A stretch of 64,000 nt of DNA, taken from the NCBI RefSeq assembly GCF_009711165.2, contig NZ_WMID02000028.1, forward strand, positions 1 to 64,000. The letters run 5' to 3'. The notes beneath the pieces were generated by a model. It saw nothing but the letters and a program-made list of their open reading frames with translations, had not been told where the DNA came from and did no database searches. Source of the DNA: Flavobacterium sp. MC2016-06. GTDB lineage: Bacteria; Bacteroidota; Bacteroidia; Flavobacteriales; Flavobacteriaceae. Below are positions 18,199-28,880 of the stretch, piece by piece (the first letter of the stretch is position 1; every line of letters begins with the position of its first letter). The position numbers and the translations under genes were made by a program.

Positions 18199-18706
18199 GA
18201 TTCTCTTTTTCGATCCATTTGAAGTTTCCTTTTTCGGTTGCGTCTAAAAGATTTATATCTAATCCAACAGCTATATTAGTAGCAAATTTAAAAGCTGATT
18301 CCAAATCAAAGAAAATAGAGATTGTTTCTTTCTTCGTTTCAGTTAACCAAATCTTAATTTCAAAATCTCTATCTCGATTATTTCTATGAACTGAAATATA
18401 TCTGATATTTTCAAAAACTACATCTTTCATTAATCGGAATCCAAACAATTTGAAATTAAAACGAATGTCTTTAAATTTCGAATTAGTGTAAATTCTTTTT
18501 GTAAAAGTTAATCCAGCTGCGCAAACCAATACAAAAAACATCGTAACTATAAACTGCAAACCATTTAATCCTTTTCTATCATAAAATAATTCAACCATTT
18601 TGTATAGCAAAGGCACTATCAAGACATACAAAGGAATTGCAATTAAATAATGCCAAAAAGGCCTTTTTGTAGTATAAATAATTATGTCGTCGTCAATTTT
18701 TCTCAT
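18191..18706 (-). CDS. Small membrane protein with PH-like tail, unknown function
   Basis: I start at MRKIDDDIIIYTTKRP (ATG at 18706), giving 171 residues; an upstream ATG at 18733 lies inside the terminator hairpin and is unlikely. The protein has two close transmembrane helices (HYLIAIPLYVLIVPLLYKM and FIVTMFFVLVCAAGLTF) followed by a beta-rich cytoplasmic-type domain (FKLFGFRLMKDVVFENIRYI through IWLTETKKETISIFF), reminiscent of bacterial PH-like membrane proteins. It lies between two identical terminators downstream of atpC, so it is transcriptionally isolated from the ATP synthase genes. Its last residues are encoded within the duplicated sequence. Confidence 0.75.
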   Translation of the reverse strand: MRKIDDDIIIYTTKRPFWHYLIAIPLYVLIVPLLYKMVELFYDRKGLNGLQFIVTMFFVLVCAAGLTFTKRIYTNSKFKDIRFNFKLFGFRLMKDVVFENIRYISVHRNNRDRDFEIKIWLTETKKETISIFFDLESAFKFATNIAVGLDINLLDATEKGNFKWIEKENLK

Positions 18707-18718
18707 CTTCCAAAAATA

Positions 18719-18760
18719 AAAAAAGCCAAACATTTCTGTTTGGCTTTTTCAATTATTTTA
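18719..18760 (-). terminator. atpC terminator, upstream copy of the 42-bp duplication
   Basis: The same hairpin as at 18157-18198, starting 10 bp after the atpC stop. Identity extends beyond the hairpin through caattatttta, so it reflects DNA duplication rather than convergent terminator sequence. Confidence 0.88.
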
Positions 18761-18769
18761 AAAATTGCT

Positions 18770-19051
18770 TTAGTCAGCTAAAACAATAATCTTATTATCT
18801 TTCATCTCGATAGTACCTGACACAATATCTAAAGTATAAGTTTGGTCATTTACTTTCGTGAATTTACCCGCTACTTCTTTAGAAAAATTGAAGCTTGGAG
18901 CTACAATTTTAATAGTTCCTTTTTCTAAAATAGAAACAATAGGAGCGTGATGATTCAATATTTGAAAGCTTCCATCAACTCCAGGTAATGTAACTGAAGT
19001 TACTTCTCCTGAAAATAATTTTGCTTCTGGTGATACTATTTCTAAAGTCAT
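18770..19051 (-). CDS. atpC: ATP synthase F1 subunit epsilon
   Basis: The 93-residue protein corresponds to the N-terminal beta-sandwich of subunit epsilon (TLEIVSPEAKLFSGEV at the start, LPGVDGSFQILNHHAPIVSIL in the middle), the central-stalk subunit contacting gamma and the c-ring. The regulatory C-terminal helical hairpin of longer epsilon subunits is absent, the normal short form in Bacteroidota. It lies 81 bp downstream of atpD across a repeat-like spacer and is followed by a terminator. Confidence 0.95.
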   Translation of the reverse strand: MTLEIVSPEAKLFSGEVTSVTLPGVDGSFQILNHHAPIVSILEKGTIKIVAPSFNFSKEVAGKFTKVNDQTYTLDIVSGTIEMKDNKIIVLAD

Positions 19052-19060
19052 CTTTTTTTA

Positions 19061-19128
19061 GTTATGAGTTAAAAGTTATGAGTTATAAGTGAGTAGAAAC
19101 TCATAATTTATAACTCATAATTCATAAT
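19061..19128. repeat. atgagtta-type repeat in the atpD-atpC spacer
   Basis: The spacer holds gttatgagttaaaagttatg and agttataagt followed by an opposing actcataatttataactcat and aattcataatt, an imperfect inverted array of the word atgagtta. It could form a stem in the atpDC messenger or be a degenerate dispersed repeat. Confidence 0.6.
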
Positions 19129-19132
19129 TATA

Positions 19133-20647
<1,515 letters not shown>

Positions 20648-20705
20648 TTATGTATTTATTAAATAGCTATTTAGGTTTATCGAAAATACCTCTTTTTTCA
20701 GAGCG

Positions 20706-20735
20706 CAAAGATAATTTTTTAAAATATAAAATCAA
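20706..20735 (-). promoter_or_regulatory. Promoter of atpDC (TTG-N19-TATCTTTG)
   Basis: On the minus strand TTG (20735-20733) is followed after 19 nt by TATCTTTG (20713-20706), matching both the -33 and -7 elements of the flavobacterial housekeeping promoter. It leaves a leader of about 60 nt before the atpD ATG. Confidence 0.8.
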
Positions 20736-20818
20736 TTTTTTTTTATAAAAAATACTATAATTTTGTTTGATTCCTAAAAGTCAGGCTTTAAATAACCAAA
20801 ACAGCATTTTTTTGCTAA

Positions 20819-20860
20819 ATAAAAAAAAGCCACTACATTATAAAAACGAGTGACTTTTTT
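20819..20860 (-). terminator. Terminator of the receptor/lipase operon
   Basis: On the minus strand AGTCACT pairs with AGTGGCT (one G-T pair) across a 14-nt loop, followed by eight T residues, 20 bp after the SGNH lipoprotein stop. Confidence 0.7.
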
Positions 20861-20880
20861 ACTAAAAAAAATTGGCTTCA

Positions 20881-22446
20881 TTATAATGCCGCAGGATATA
20901 AAATAGGATAATTACCCACATTTACTCCTTTTAGGTTTGAACCATATTTAGCATTAATAGCTTCTATAAATTTATTTGCAATAAAGGCATAACCTCTTGG
21001 AGATGGATGAACACCATCTAAAGAGAATGTTCCTCCTGTCACAAATGTTGATGCCATTGTAAAATTATTCGCTACAATCCCTCCTTCGTCAATTTGTTTC
21101 ATAATAGCATTTGCATCTACAAACGCGAGACCTTTTGAATCTGCCTGTGCTTTTATAATTGTATTAAATGCATCTGTTGCCACTTTTAATTCGGCAACTT
21201 CTGTTGGAACCAATACATATTTATCTTGCAGTGGATATGTAATTCCAAATTTATCCAAAGGCGACGGAGGTACAGCTCCAAGTCCTGAATTTGCAGCAGT
21301 AGGAGCTGCCCCAATTGCAGTTTGCGTAGTTAAAAGAATTAAATCAGAAGCTGTAGCTTGACGTGCCTGACCGAAAACAGCACCATAAAAAGCCGCAGTC
21401 TGCGCTCCAACAGAAGGCGTAAGAACTGCTGTAAGCTGTGCAGATAAATTAGTTAGAGATTCATCTTTTATTAATAATGGATTTGCTGCAGTAAGTGACA
21501 ACAAATTAATTCGATCTGTAACACCTAGATAATTCAACGCACTTTTTAGCGGACCATATAATTGAGCATTAAGTGCATTTATTGTAGCTGTTCCAACAGC
21601 AGTATTTCCACTTCCTAAAACTGAAACGGTTAAAGGATTGTATGGAACCGTTTTAAAAAACGGAATTGAAGTTACATAAGGTATATTTGCAACAACACCT
21701 TTAGCTCCTGCTGAAGTTAACGTTGTAACAAGAGCTGCATAAGTTCCATCAAAACCAACACCCGCCGCTCCAGAAACTGGCGTAATAGGACTTGTACCAT
21801 CTCCTCCACTTGTTGCATATCCTAAAACATCATTGTTTCCAATCCATAAAGAGAAAAATGTAGGTGCTTGACTCATTGCATAAGCCAAAACAGAAGTTGA
21901 ACCGTTTGGAGCAAAACGCACATAATAAGGATTTGCTGTTCCATTTGCTAAACCAGCTGCACTTCCATAACTTGGAGACAGTAAATGAAAACTTTTAGCA
22001 CCTGGGACACCTGTATTATTATAAGGTCCAGCAGCCGCAACTGCAGGATTAAGCACTTCAGTTGTTGATGCACCAGTTACAGGCACTGGAGCTGATCCGT
22101 TAAAATATAATCTTGGCCCAAATGAAGTATTTACTTGTCCTCCAAAAAGTAAACCTCCAACATTATCATTCATATAAGGAATTTTAAAATCACCACCGCC
22201 AACAAGCTTAAATTGCTCTGCCATGATATTAGTATAAGACCCTTGCTGTCCTTTTATAAAAAGTGCTCCATCACTAAAACCAGAAGTCAAAGAATTACCT
22301 AAAGCAACATATTTTGAAAAATTTGCTGTTCCAGCAGTCAAAGGCAATCCATCAGATGAATCTATTACAGTTACAGCTTCATCATCACTGTTACAGGCCA
22401 TAAAGGTCAGCGAAACCAATAAGAGCCATTTGAAATTTTTTATCAT
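20881..22446 (-). CDS. GDSL/SGNH-family hydrolase lipoprotein
   Basis: The 521-residue protein starts with a lipoprotein signal (VSLTFMAC, lipid-bearing Cys18). It has the SGNH blocks: nucleophile S52 in LGNSLTSGF, block III WIGNNDVLG, and block V LDGVHPSPRG with D477 and H480. It is longer than simple SGNH esterases because of Ser/Thr/Ala-rich inserts (around residues 75-200). It is probably an esterase or lipase anchored in the outer membrane. It lies 86 bp downstream of a TonB-dependent receptor gene on the same strand, suggesting that the pair takes up and processes an acylated substrate whose identity is unknown. Confidence 0.9.
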   Translation of the reverse strand: MIKNFKWLLLVSLTFMACNSDDEAVTVIDSSDGLPLTAGTANFSKYVALGNSLTSGFSDGALFIKGQQGSYTNIMAEQFKLVGGGDFKIPYMNDNVGGLLFGGQVNTSFGPRLYFNGSAPVPVTGASTTEVLNPAVAAAGPYNNTGVPGAKSFHLLSPSYGSAAGLANGTANPYYVRFAPNGSTSVLAYAMSQAPTFFSLWIGNNDVLGYATSGGDGTSPITPVSGAAGVGFDGTYAALVTTLTSAGAKGVVANIPYVTSIPFFKTVPYNPLTVSVLGSGNTAVGTATINALNAQLYGPLKSALNYLGVTDRINLLSLTAANPLLIKDESLTNLSAQLTAVLTPSVGAQTAAFYGAVFGQARQATASDLILLTTQTAIGAAPTAANSGLGAVPPSPLDKFGITYPLQDKYVLVPTEVAELKVATDAFNTIIKAQADSKGLAFVDANAIMKQIDEGGIVANNFTMASTFVTGGTFSLDGVHPSPRGYAFIANKFIEAINAKYGSNLKGVNVGNYPILYPAAL

Positions 22447-22532
22447 AATTCAGTATGTTTTTATAATTACCCTTTCTTAAAATTTTATCTCAAGAAAAGT
22501 AAATCAAAGTTTTTTTGTTAGTAAATTTTAAA

Positions 22533-25364
22533 TTACGGATTGATTGTCCAAGAAGCAAAATATTGCTGACCAATTGACCCAGCACCTATTACTTGAGTAT
22601 ATTCTTTTCCTCCAACATTAGCTGCTCCTAATTTCAAAACTGATTTTAATTTCGGCATTGCATAGTTAATTTGAGCATCAATTACCGTAGCCGATTTAAT
22701 TATTCCATCAGCAAAACTTGATTCCCACATGTATTCACTGTTCCATCTTCCGCTAACATTAAATCCAAAATTCTTGAACAATTTCTCGTTTCCAACAGAT
22801 ACTTTAACCCTGTGTTTTGGGGTATTGAAACCTGCTTCAAAACTCGGATCTTTTGCTTTATCAAAATCAAACTGAGCATAATTATAATTTACACCTAATT
22901 CAAAATCTGCAATTATTTTTTTCGAAAGACCTACTCCAAATCCAAATGATTTAATTTCAACATCTGTATTTGTATACAATTGATAAGCTCTGTAATTACC
23001 GTTTTGAAGAGCATGAAGTGACTGAGCACCTGGATCTGTAGGACCTCCTAAAGGATTTGGAGAATCTTGAGCTGTACCATAATAAGGCGCTACTGCATTT
23101 AAATTCCCAATAAAATTATTGTAAATATTATAATAAGCATTAAGATCTATAGAAACGGTATTGATAAAAGAACGATACCCAACCTCAAATGCTTTTACTT
23201 CTTCTGGCTTTACATAATTTACATTTGTTTTTCTCAAAAGTGCAGATGCCGCAACAGGATTACTTCCTGCCAAAGCACTAAAGGCATTAACAGAACTTGC
23301 CGTATAAGAATTATTATAAGCATTTACTCCTGTCATTACAACTGTTGTACCTCCAGCAAAAGCTTGACCTGCCGTTGTAGCAACATCCAAAGTCTCACTA
23401 TAACGCGATAAGTTGTCTGGCGCAGAACCTAACAATACAGCACTACCAACATTAAAGCCGATATATTGATCTTGGGTTGACGGGTTTCTAAAACCTGTTT
23501 GAAACGAACCTCTAAAATTGTGATTTTTCTTCTCTCCACCAGAATAAACAAGAGATAATCTTGGAGAAAAATTACCATCGAAATTTTTTGATTTATCATA
23601 ACGAATAGATCCTGTAAACTTTAATCTATCATCAATGAATTTTTTTGCCAATTGTGTATATGCCCCATACTCATTGTAATTAATAGGACCGCTGGCATCT
23701 GTATAAATTCTACCATGAGAATTCAATTCATATAATCTAAAAGATCCTCCTACTTGAATTTCAGCAAATTTTATTTCATTTTTAAAATTATAATTCGCAT
23801 CTGAATGATAAATTCTTGAGTTATCTACCAATTTTGAACCTGTAAGCACACTTTCATCAGCGATTACTTGGTTGAAAGCATTTTTAAACGCTGCAGTTCC
23901 TGGTAAAAAACGACCTGTATCTGCAGTGCTTCTCGCAGCTGCATGAGCATTTTCTGGCGTCATTCCCGCTAAAGTAGCCTGAACATAAGCTCCTGCATAT
24001 TGTCCAAACCAAGTTTTATCGTCTTTCCATTTTCTGTCAACATTAATACCTGTAAAAACCATATCGTAAGAGTCACCACCATCTTCTGAAGTTGTATATC
24101 CTCTCAAGAAAAAATTCTTTCCTTTAAACTCTAATTTATGCTGCTGCATAAAAAAGTTATTTAAATAATATCTATTTGCTCCTTGATAAACAGCATTTCC
24201 TAAACCAAATTTACTCTGCCAGATAATTTCTAATTTTTCATCTCCAAAAGGTCTTATATGGAAAGAGAAATCGATTTTAGTATTTCCAGCTTTATTATCA
24301 GTAAGATCTATTTCATTATAACCTGTTCTACTAACATTCGTATTCGGCAATAAGTTTACAGCTCCAGCAGGAATCAATCCTAAATTAGCAAGCGATTGAC
24401 CTACACCTTTTATATTTGTTGAGACTTCATCACCATAAACGTTTATACCATCATAATTTATGTTACTTCTATCTATACCACTAACTGTTTTATCGTTATA
24501 ATTTGTAGCATACCAGTCTGTAGCCTGCATATAGGTAAAATTGGCTTTAGCTGCAAAATATTTATTAAAGGCATGTGAAAACCTCACCCCAAAGTCATAA
24601 TAATTGTTTGTTCCCGCCGCATCTTGTGAAGTTACACCATATTTAAAATAAGTCGAAATCCCTTGATATGTAAATGGGCTTTTACTATTCATAAATAAAA
24701 TTCCGTTAAAAGCATTCGCACCATACAAAGCAGATGACGCACCAGGAAGCAGCTCAACACTTTGAACATCTATTTCTGAAACACCGATCATGTTTCCTAA
24801 AACGAAATTTAGCAAAGGAGATGAATTATCCATTCCGTCAACCAATTGCATGAAACGGGTATTTGCTACAGAAGCAAAACCCCTAGTATTAATTGATTTA
24901 AATGTCATACTACTGGTATTCATCTGCACCTCTTTCAAGTTTTCTAAACCATCATAAAAAGAAGGAGAGGCTGTTTTCTTAATATCCTGAATTCCCATTC
25001 GCTCAATAGTAACAGGTGATTCAAGTACTCGTTCAGGAGTTCTAGAAGCAGAAACAACTATTTCATCTAGTTTATTTTCTTCACTTTTTAAAACCGCGTT
25101 TATCTGTTGATTTACAGCAGTAACATTAATCGTTTTAGATTCAAATCCAACTGCAGAAACCTTTATCGAAAAAGGCAGGTTAGCTGTGGTTGTTAATTTA
25201 AACGTTCCGTCAAAATCGGTAGACGTTCCACTACGTTCACCAACTACAACAACATTGGCACCAGGAATAGAAAGTTTGCTACCATCAGTAACAGAACCAG
25301 TAATTGTATTCTGCGCAAAGGATATTCCGCTGAAAAACAACATAATTAATAAATAGACTCTCAT
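22533..25364 (-). CDS. TonB-dependent outer-membrane receptor
   Basis: The 943-residue protein has a signal peptide (to SGISFAQ), a carboxypeptidase-regulatory-like domain (about 20-105: NTITGSVTDGSKLSIPGANV), a TonB-box-like stretch DEIVVSASRTPERVLESP, a plug domain (about 115-240, including VELLPGASSALYGANAFNG), and a long 22-stranded-type barrel. It should import a bulky ligand across the outer membrane using the TonB/ExbBD proton-motive system. It lacks an adjacent SusD gene, so it is not a classical Sus pair; the partner is a GDSL lipoprotein. No operator or riboswitch was recognised upstream. Confidence 0.95.
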   Translation of the reverse strand: MRVYLLIMLFFSGISFAQNTITGSVTDGSKLSIPGANVVVVGERSGTSTDFDGTFKLTTTANLPFSIKVSAVGFESKTINVTAVNQQINAVLKSEENKLDEIVVSASRTPERVLESPVTIERMGIQDIKKTASPSFYDGLENLKEVQMNTSSMTFKSINTRGFASVANTRFMQLVDGMDNSSPLLNFVLGNMIGVSEIDVQSVELLPGASSALYGANAFNGILFMNSKSPFTYQGISTYFKYGVTSQDAAGTNNYYDFGVRFSHAFNKYFAAKANFTYMQATDWYATNYNDKTVSGIDRSNINYDGINVYGDEVSTNIKGVGQSLANLGLIPAGAVNLLPNTNVSRTGYNEIDLTDNKAGNTKIDFSFHIRPFGDEKLEIIWQSKFGLGNAVYQGANRYYLNNFFMQQHKLEFKGKNFFLRGYTTSEDGGDSYDMVFTGINVDRKWKDDKTWFGQYAGAYVQATLAGMTPENAHAAARSTADTGRFLPGTAAFKNAFNQVIADESVLTGSKLVDNSRIYHSDANYNFKNEIKFAEIQVGGSFRLYELNSHGRIYTDASGPINYNEYGAYTQLAKKFIDDRLKFTGSIRYDKSKNFDGNFSPRLSLVYSGGEKKNHNFRGSFQTGFRNPSTQDQYIGFNVGSAVLLGSAPDNLSRYSETLDVATTAGQAFAGGTTVVMTGVNAYNNSYTASSVNAFSALAGSNPVAASALLRKTNVNYVKPEEVKAFEVGYRSFINTVSIDLNAYYNIYNNFIGNLNAVAPYYGTAQDSPNPLGGPTDPGAQSLHALQNGNYRAYQLYTNTDVEIKSFGFGVGLSKKIIADFELGVNYNYAQFDFDKAKDPSFEAGFNTPKHRVKVSVGNEKLFKNFGFNVSGRWNSEYMWESSFADGIIKSATVIDAQINYAMPKLKSVLKLGAANVGGKEYTQVIGAGSIGQQYFASWTINP

Positions 25365-25759
25365 TAGGTTAGGTTTTTAGTTAGTTTATATAGCCAAAAT
25401 ACAAATATTTTTAATATTAATAAAAAAACGTTAAAAAAAATTAATATTAAACATATTTTTTGTTGTTATTTTAACTATTTCACAATGAGTTTTATTAAAA
25501 TAAAATCAAATAACAAAGCAACAAAAACCTAATTACTATGCGTACATATAATTTTTAAGGAAAAAATTGAGGATTTAATAAAAATACATACCAATGAAAA
25601 AAATATTGACAATAAAAAAAAGCGAGACCTAAATCTCGCTTTTTTAACATTTTTACACTTTTTTAACTTAAGAAAAATTAGTTCCTACAAAACATAATAT
25701 TTTTAGACTAAACTATTTCTAAAAGCAAAAGCATTATAACACTTTCATTTTCAAAGCAA
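25365..25759. other. Intergenic region holding one terminator copy
   Basis: This A+T-rich region contains the presumed receptor-gene promoter, which I cannot place exactly, and the terminator at 25614-25651. No ORF or RNA gene is recognised. Confidence 0.45.
25614..25651 (-). terminator. Terminator, downstream copy of a 38-bp duplication
   Basis: GCGAGA and TCTCGC pair around cctaaa, with eight A before and six T after. The 38 bp are identical to 26962-26999, the terminator after glmS. This copy lies 109 bp beyond the stop of the intervening gene. Confidence 0.85.
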
Positions 25760-26695
25760 TTACTTCAACTTGCTTTCTATGTTATTCAATCTTTCTAATA
25801 TTGAACTGAACGTTTTATTTTCTTTTCTTAACATTTCAATTTCTTCAGATTGAATTTTATTAGTTTTATCCTGTTCAATCATATACAAAGTCATTTCTTC
25901 AATTTTTTGTAACAGTTTAGCATTCATTGCGCCTAAACTCAAACCATTTTTCAAAACCTCTTCTTCACTTGGAATATTTTCTAAATGTCCTTTTTCATTA
26001 ATATGTTTTTCTACTTCTTCAAGAGTAGGAAGCTTATAATCTTCCTTAAAAACATAATCAGGCCAACCACTCATATCTACTTTAACTTCTTTAGAATGAA
26101 TTGTACCATTTACATCTAGCTTGTTGTTAGGTGTTGTCGTTCCAATACCTACATTGCCGTTTGAATCAATTTTCATTGCTACAACCATATTAGAATAAGC
26201 ACCCGTAGAAGCATTATAAGACCTCGGAGTAAAAGTAATACCGCTTTCAATTCCACCTGAAGTAAAAACATCAACAACATTTCCTATTCGACGTACTCCA
26301 TGATTTGTATTTTCAAATATAATTTGACCATGTTCTTCTGTATTAGAAGAGTTTGATCCCCATACGGAAATGGTACCTCGCACATCTAGCTTAGTTGCGG
26401 GCGCAACAGTCCCTATTCCAAAATTCCCAGATGCAATAGACGAATTACCACCGTCTTTAAAATAGACATCATTTCCAATTCTTGTACCTCCGGTAAAATC
26501 ATTACCAAAATTCAGAGACAAAACATTATAATCAGCATGAACAATGGCTCTTCCACCAGAACCACGAGGAGCAAATCTAAAAGTTACATCTGCCGCTCCA
26601 TTATAATAAAATATATTATCACCATTTGGAGAGTTGATTTGCGAGAAAGCACTAATTGTAACTAGGAAACAACTTAAAAGGAATTTATTTTTCAT
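25760..26695 (-). CDS. Exported tail-fibre-like coiled-coil protein
   Basis: The 311-residue protein has a signal peptide (KNKFLLSCFLVTISAFSQ), two copies of a short beta motif (NFGIGTVAPATKLDVRGTI and NVGIGTTTPNNKLDVNGTI) like those in phage tail-fibre and trimeric surface proteins, then a Lys/Glu-rich region with LPTLEEVEKHINEKGHL and a C-terminal coiled coil (about 255-311). Such proteins are frequent in Bacteroidota and probably sit at the cell surface as trimers; the function is unknown. No type IX sorting domain is present. The gene stands alone between duplicated terminators and points the same way as glmS. Confidence 0.8.
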   Translation of the reverse strand: MKNKFLLSCFLVTISAFSQINSPNGDNIFYYNGAADVTFRFAPRGSGGRAIVHADYNVLSLNFGNDFTGGTRIGNDVYFKDGGNSSIASGNFGIGTVAPATKLDVRGTISVWGSNSSNTEEHGQIIFENTNHGVRRIGNVVDVFTSGGIESGITFTPRSYNASTGAYSNMVVAMKIDSNGNVGIGTTTPNNKLDVNGTIHSKEVKVDMSGWPDYVFKEDYKLPTLEEVEKHINEKGHLENIPSEEEVLKNGLSLGAMNAKLLQKIEEMTLYMIEQDKTNKIQSEEIEMLRKENKTFSSILERLNNIESKLK

Positions 26696-27019
26696 AATTT
26701 TAATTTAATAATATTTATTTTTCGCTTTAATTTCACAATAGATTTGTTCTGTTCAATTCCACCAGAGTTACACCTCTCCAATTCTAAATAAAACAATTTT
26801 ATCTGACAAACTACAACCATTAATTGCTCCATATCTCATCAGTATTAAAACATATACATTATAATCTGCTTTAGTTAAAAACTTCAAAACAAATACTCAT
26901 TTTGAAATATTTTCTTTACAAATATACAGCATGAGCTAAAAAAATCACTAAATTATACCACAAAAAAAAGCGAGACCTAAATCTCGCTTTTTTAACATTA
27001 ATTATATTTTGTAATACTT
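26696..27019. other. Intergenic region upstream of the tail-fibre-like gene
   Basis: Apart from the terminator at 26962-26999 nothing was recognised. The remaining 266 bp should contain the promoter of the tail-fibre-like gene, but no exact TAnnTTTG box was seen. Confidence 0.4.
26962..26999 (-). terminator. glmS terminator, upstream copy of the 38-bp duplication
   Basis: This hairpin lies 20 bp after the glmS stop and is identical over 38 bp, including the trailing aacatt, to 25614-25651. It should terminate the GT5-like/DUF4270/glmS transcript. Confidence 0.88.
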
Positions 27020-28870
27020 TTATTCTACTGTAACAGATTTTGCTAAGTTACGCGGCTGATCAACATTACAACCTCTCATTACAGCTATGTAATAAGAAAG
27101 CAATTGCAAAGGTATTGTTGTAATAAGCGGTGATAACGCATCTGAAGTCTCAGGTATTTCAATGACGTAATCTGCTAATTCTCTAACTTGAGTATCACCT
27201 TTTGTAACAACAGCAATAATTTTACCGCTTCTAGATTTGATCTCTTGTATATTACTTACAATTTTATCGTAATGTCCTTGTTTAGGTGCAATTACAATAA
27301 CAGGCATATGCTCATCAATTAAAGCAATTGGACCGTGTTTCATTTCTGCAGCTGGATAACCTTCTGCATGAATATAAGAGATCTCTTTAAGTTTAAGCGC
27401 TCCTTCTAAAGCTACTGGAAAATTATAGCCACGACCTAAATACAAACAGTTTGGTGCGTCTTTAAAAGCTGCAGCAATTTCTTTTGCACGATCATTTGTT
27501 TCTAATGCTTCGGCTACTTTTTCTGGAATTATCTCTAATTCTTGTAAGTAAGCATGAAAATCAGAATTTGACAAAGTTCCTTTTGCTTTACCTAAACGTA
27601 AAGCGATCATAGTAAGAACGGTAATTTGTGTAGTAAATGCTTTTGTAGAAGCTACTCCAATCTCTGGGCCTGCGTGTGTATATGCACCTGCATGGCTTTC
27701 TCTTGAAATAGATGATCCTACAACATTACAGACGCCAAAAACAAATGCTCCGTTTTCTTTTGCCAATTTAATAGCCGCCATAGTATCTGCAGTTTCTCCA
27801 GATTGAGAAATAGCAATTACAATGTCATCCTTGTTTATAATTGGGTTACGGTATCTGAATTCTGAAGCATATTCTACTTCAACAGGAATACGAGTAAATT
27901 CTTCAAAGATATATTCTGCAACTAAACCTGCATGCCAAGAAGTTCCGCAAGCAACGATTAAGATGCGTTTTGCGTTTAAGAATTTTTCGATATTATCTTC
28001 AACACCTGCCATCTGAACGATACCTTTGTTTGCATTAAGTCTACCTCTATAAGTATCCTTAATAACGCTAGGCTGCTCATAAATTTCTTTAAGCATGAAG
28101 TGATCGTAACCTCCTTTTTCAATCTGCTCCAAATTCATTTGAAGTTCTTGAATGTAAGGATCTACTAGTGAATCATCTTTTATTTTTCTAACTTTAAGTG
28201 GCTTGTGCAGTCTAATATTTGCCATTTCACCATCTTCAAGGTAAATAGCATTAGAAGTATATTCGATAAAAGGCGAAGCATCTGAAGCGATGAAAAACTC
28301 TCCTTCTCCAACTCCAATTGCCAATGGACTTCCTAATCTTGCCGCAACAATTTCGTCTGGGTTTTTTTTATCAAAAACTGCAATAGCATAAGCTCCTACA
28401 ACTTGATTTAAAGCAATCTGAACTGCTTTACCCAATTTTATATTTTCTTTTTTCTGAACTTCTTCAATTAGGTTAACTAAAACCTCTGTATCTGTATCCG
28501 ATTTAAAAGTATATCCTCTTTTCTTTAATTCTTCTTTAAGCGGTGCATAATTCTCAATGATTCCATTATGAATAATTACCAGCTCTCCAGAATTAGAAAG
28601 ATGCGGATGCGAGTTTACATCATTTGGAACTCCGTGGGTTGCCCAACGAGTATGTCCAATTCCGATAGTTCCGTTTGTAGTGAAATTATCTTTTGCTTTA
28701 GCTTCAAGATCTGAAACTTTACCTTTTGTTTTACAAAGTTTTATGCTTTCCTGGTCATCATACAACATAACACCAGCACTATCATATCCTCTGTATTCGA
28801 GTCGTTTTAATCCTTTGATAACAATAGGATACGCCTCTCTATGACCGATATATCCAACAATTCCACACAT
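27020..28870 (-). CDS. glmS: Glutamine--fructose-6-phosphate aminotransferase (isomerizing)
   Basis: The 616-residue enzyme makes glucosamine-6-phosphate, the first committed step to UDP-GlcNAc for peptidoglycan and lipid A. The N-terminal glutaminase begins MCGIVGYIG (catalytic Cys2) with GHTRWATHG; the two SIS sugar-isomerase domains include VACGTSWHAG, AISQSGETADT and the C-terminal PRNLAKSVTVE, with the isomerase lysine near the end. The start is fixed because Cys2 must follow the initiator Met. It lies 10 bp after the DUF4270 gene. No glmS ribozyme was seen upstream. Confidence 0.98.
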   Translation of the reverse strand: MCGIVGYIGHREAYPIVIKGLKRLEYRGYDSAGVMLYDDQESIKLCKTKGKVSDLEAKAKDNFTTNGTIGIGHTRWATHGVPNDVNSHPHLSNSGELVIIHNGIIENYAPLKEELKKRGYTFKSDTDTEVLVNLIEEVQKKENIKLGKAVQIALNQVVGAYAIAVFDKKNPDEIVAARLGSPLAIGVGEGEFFIASDASPFIEYTSNAIYLEDGEMANIRLHKPLKVRKIKDDSLVDPYIQELQMNLEQIEKGGYDHFMLKEIYEQPSVIKDTYRGRLNANKGIVQMAGVEDNIEKFLNAKRILIVACGTSWHAGLVAEYIFEEFTRIPVEVEYASEFRYRNPIINKDDIVIAISQSGETADTMAAIKLAKENGAFVFGVCNVVGSSISRESHAGAYTHAGPEIGVASTKAFTTQITVLTMIALRLGKAKGTLSNSDFHAYLQELEIIPEKVAEALETNDRAKEIAAAFKDAPNCLYLGRGYNFPVALEGALKLKEISYIHAEGYPAAEMKHGPIALIDEHMPVIVIAPKQGHYDKIVSNIQEIKSRSGKIIAVVTKGDTQVRELADYVIEIPETSDALSPLITTIPLQLLSYYIAVMRGCNVDQPRNLAKSVTVE

Positions 28871-28880
28871 ATATTATTTA

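Noticed and set aside
28871..28880. glmS ribozyme upstream of glmS
   Set aside because: Only 10 bp separate glmS from the DUF4270 gene, leaving no room for a ribozyme, and none is typical of this phylum.
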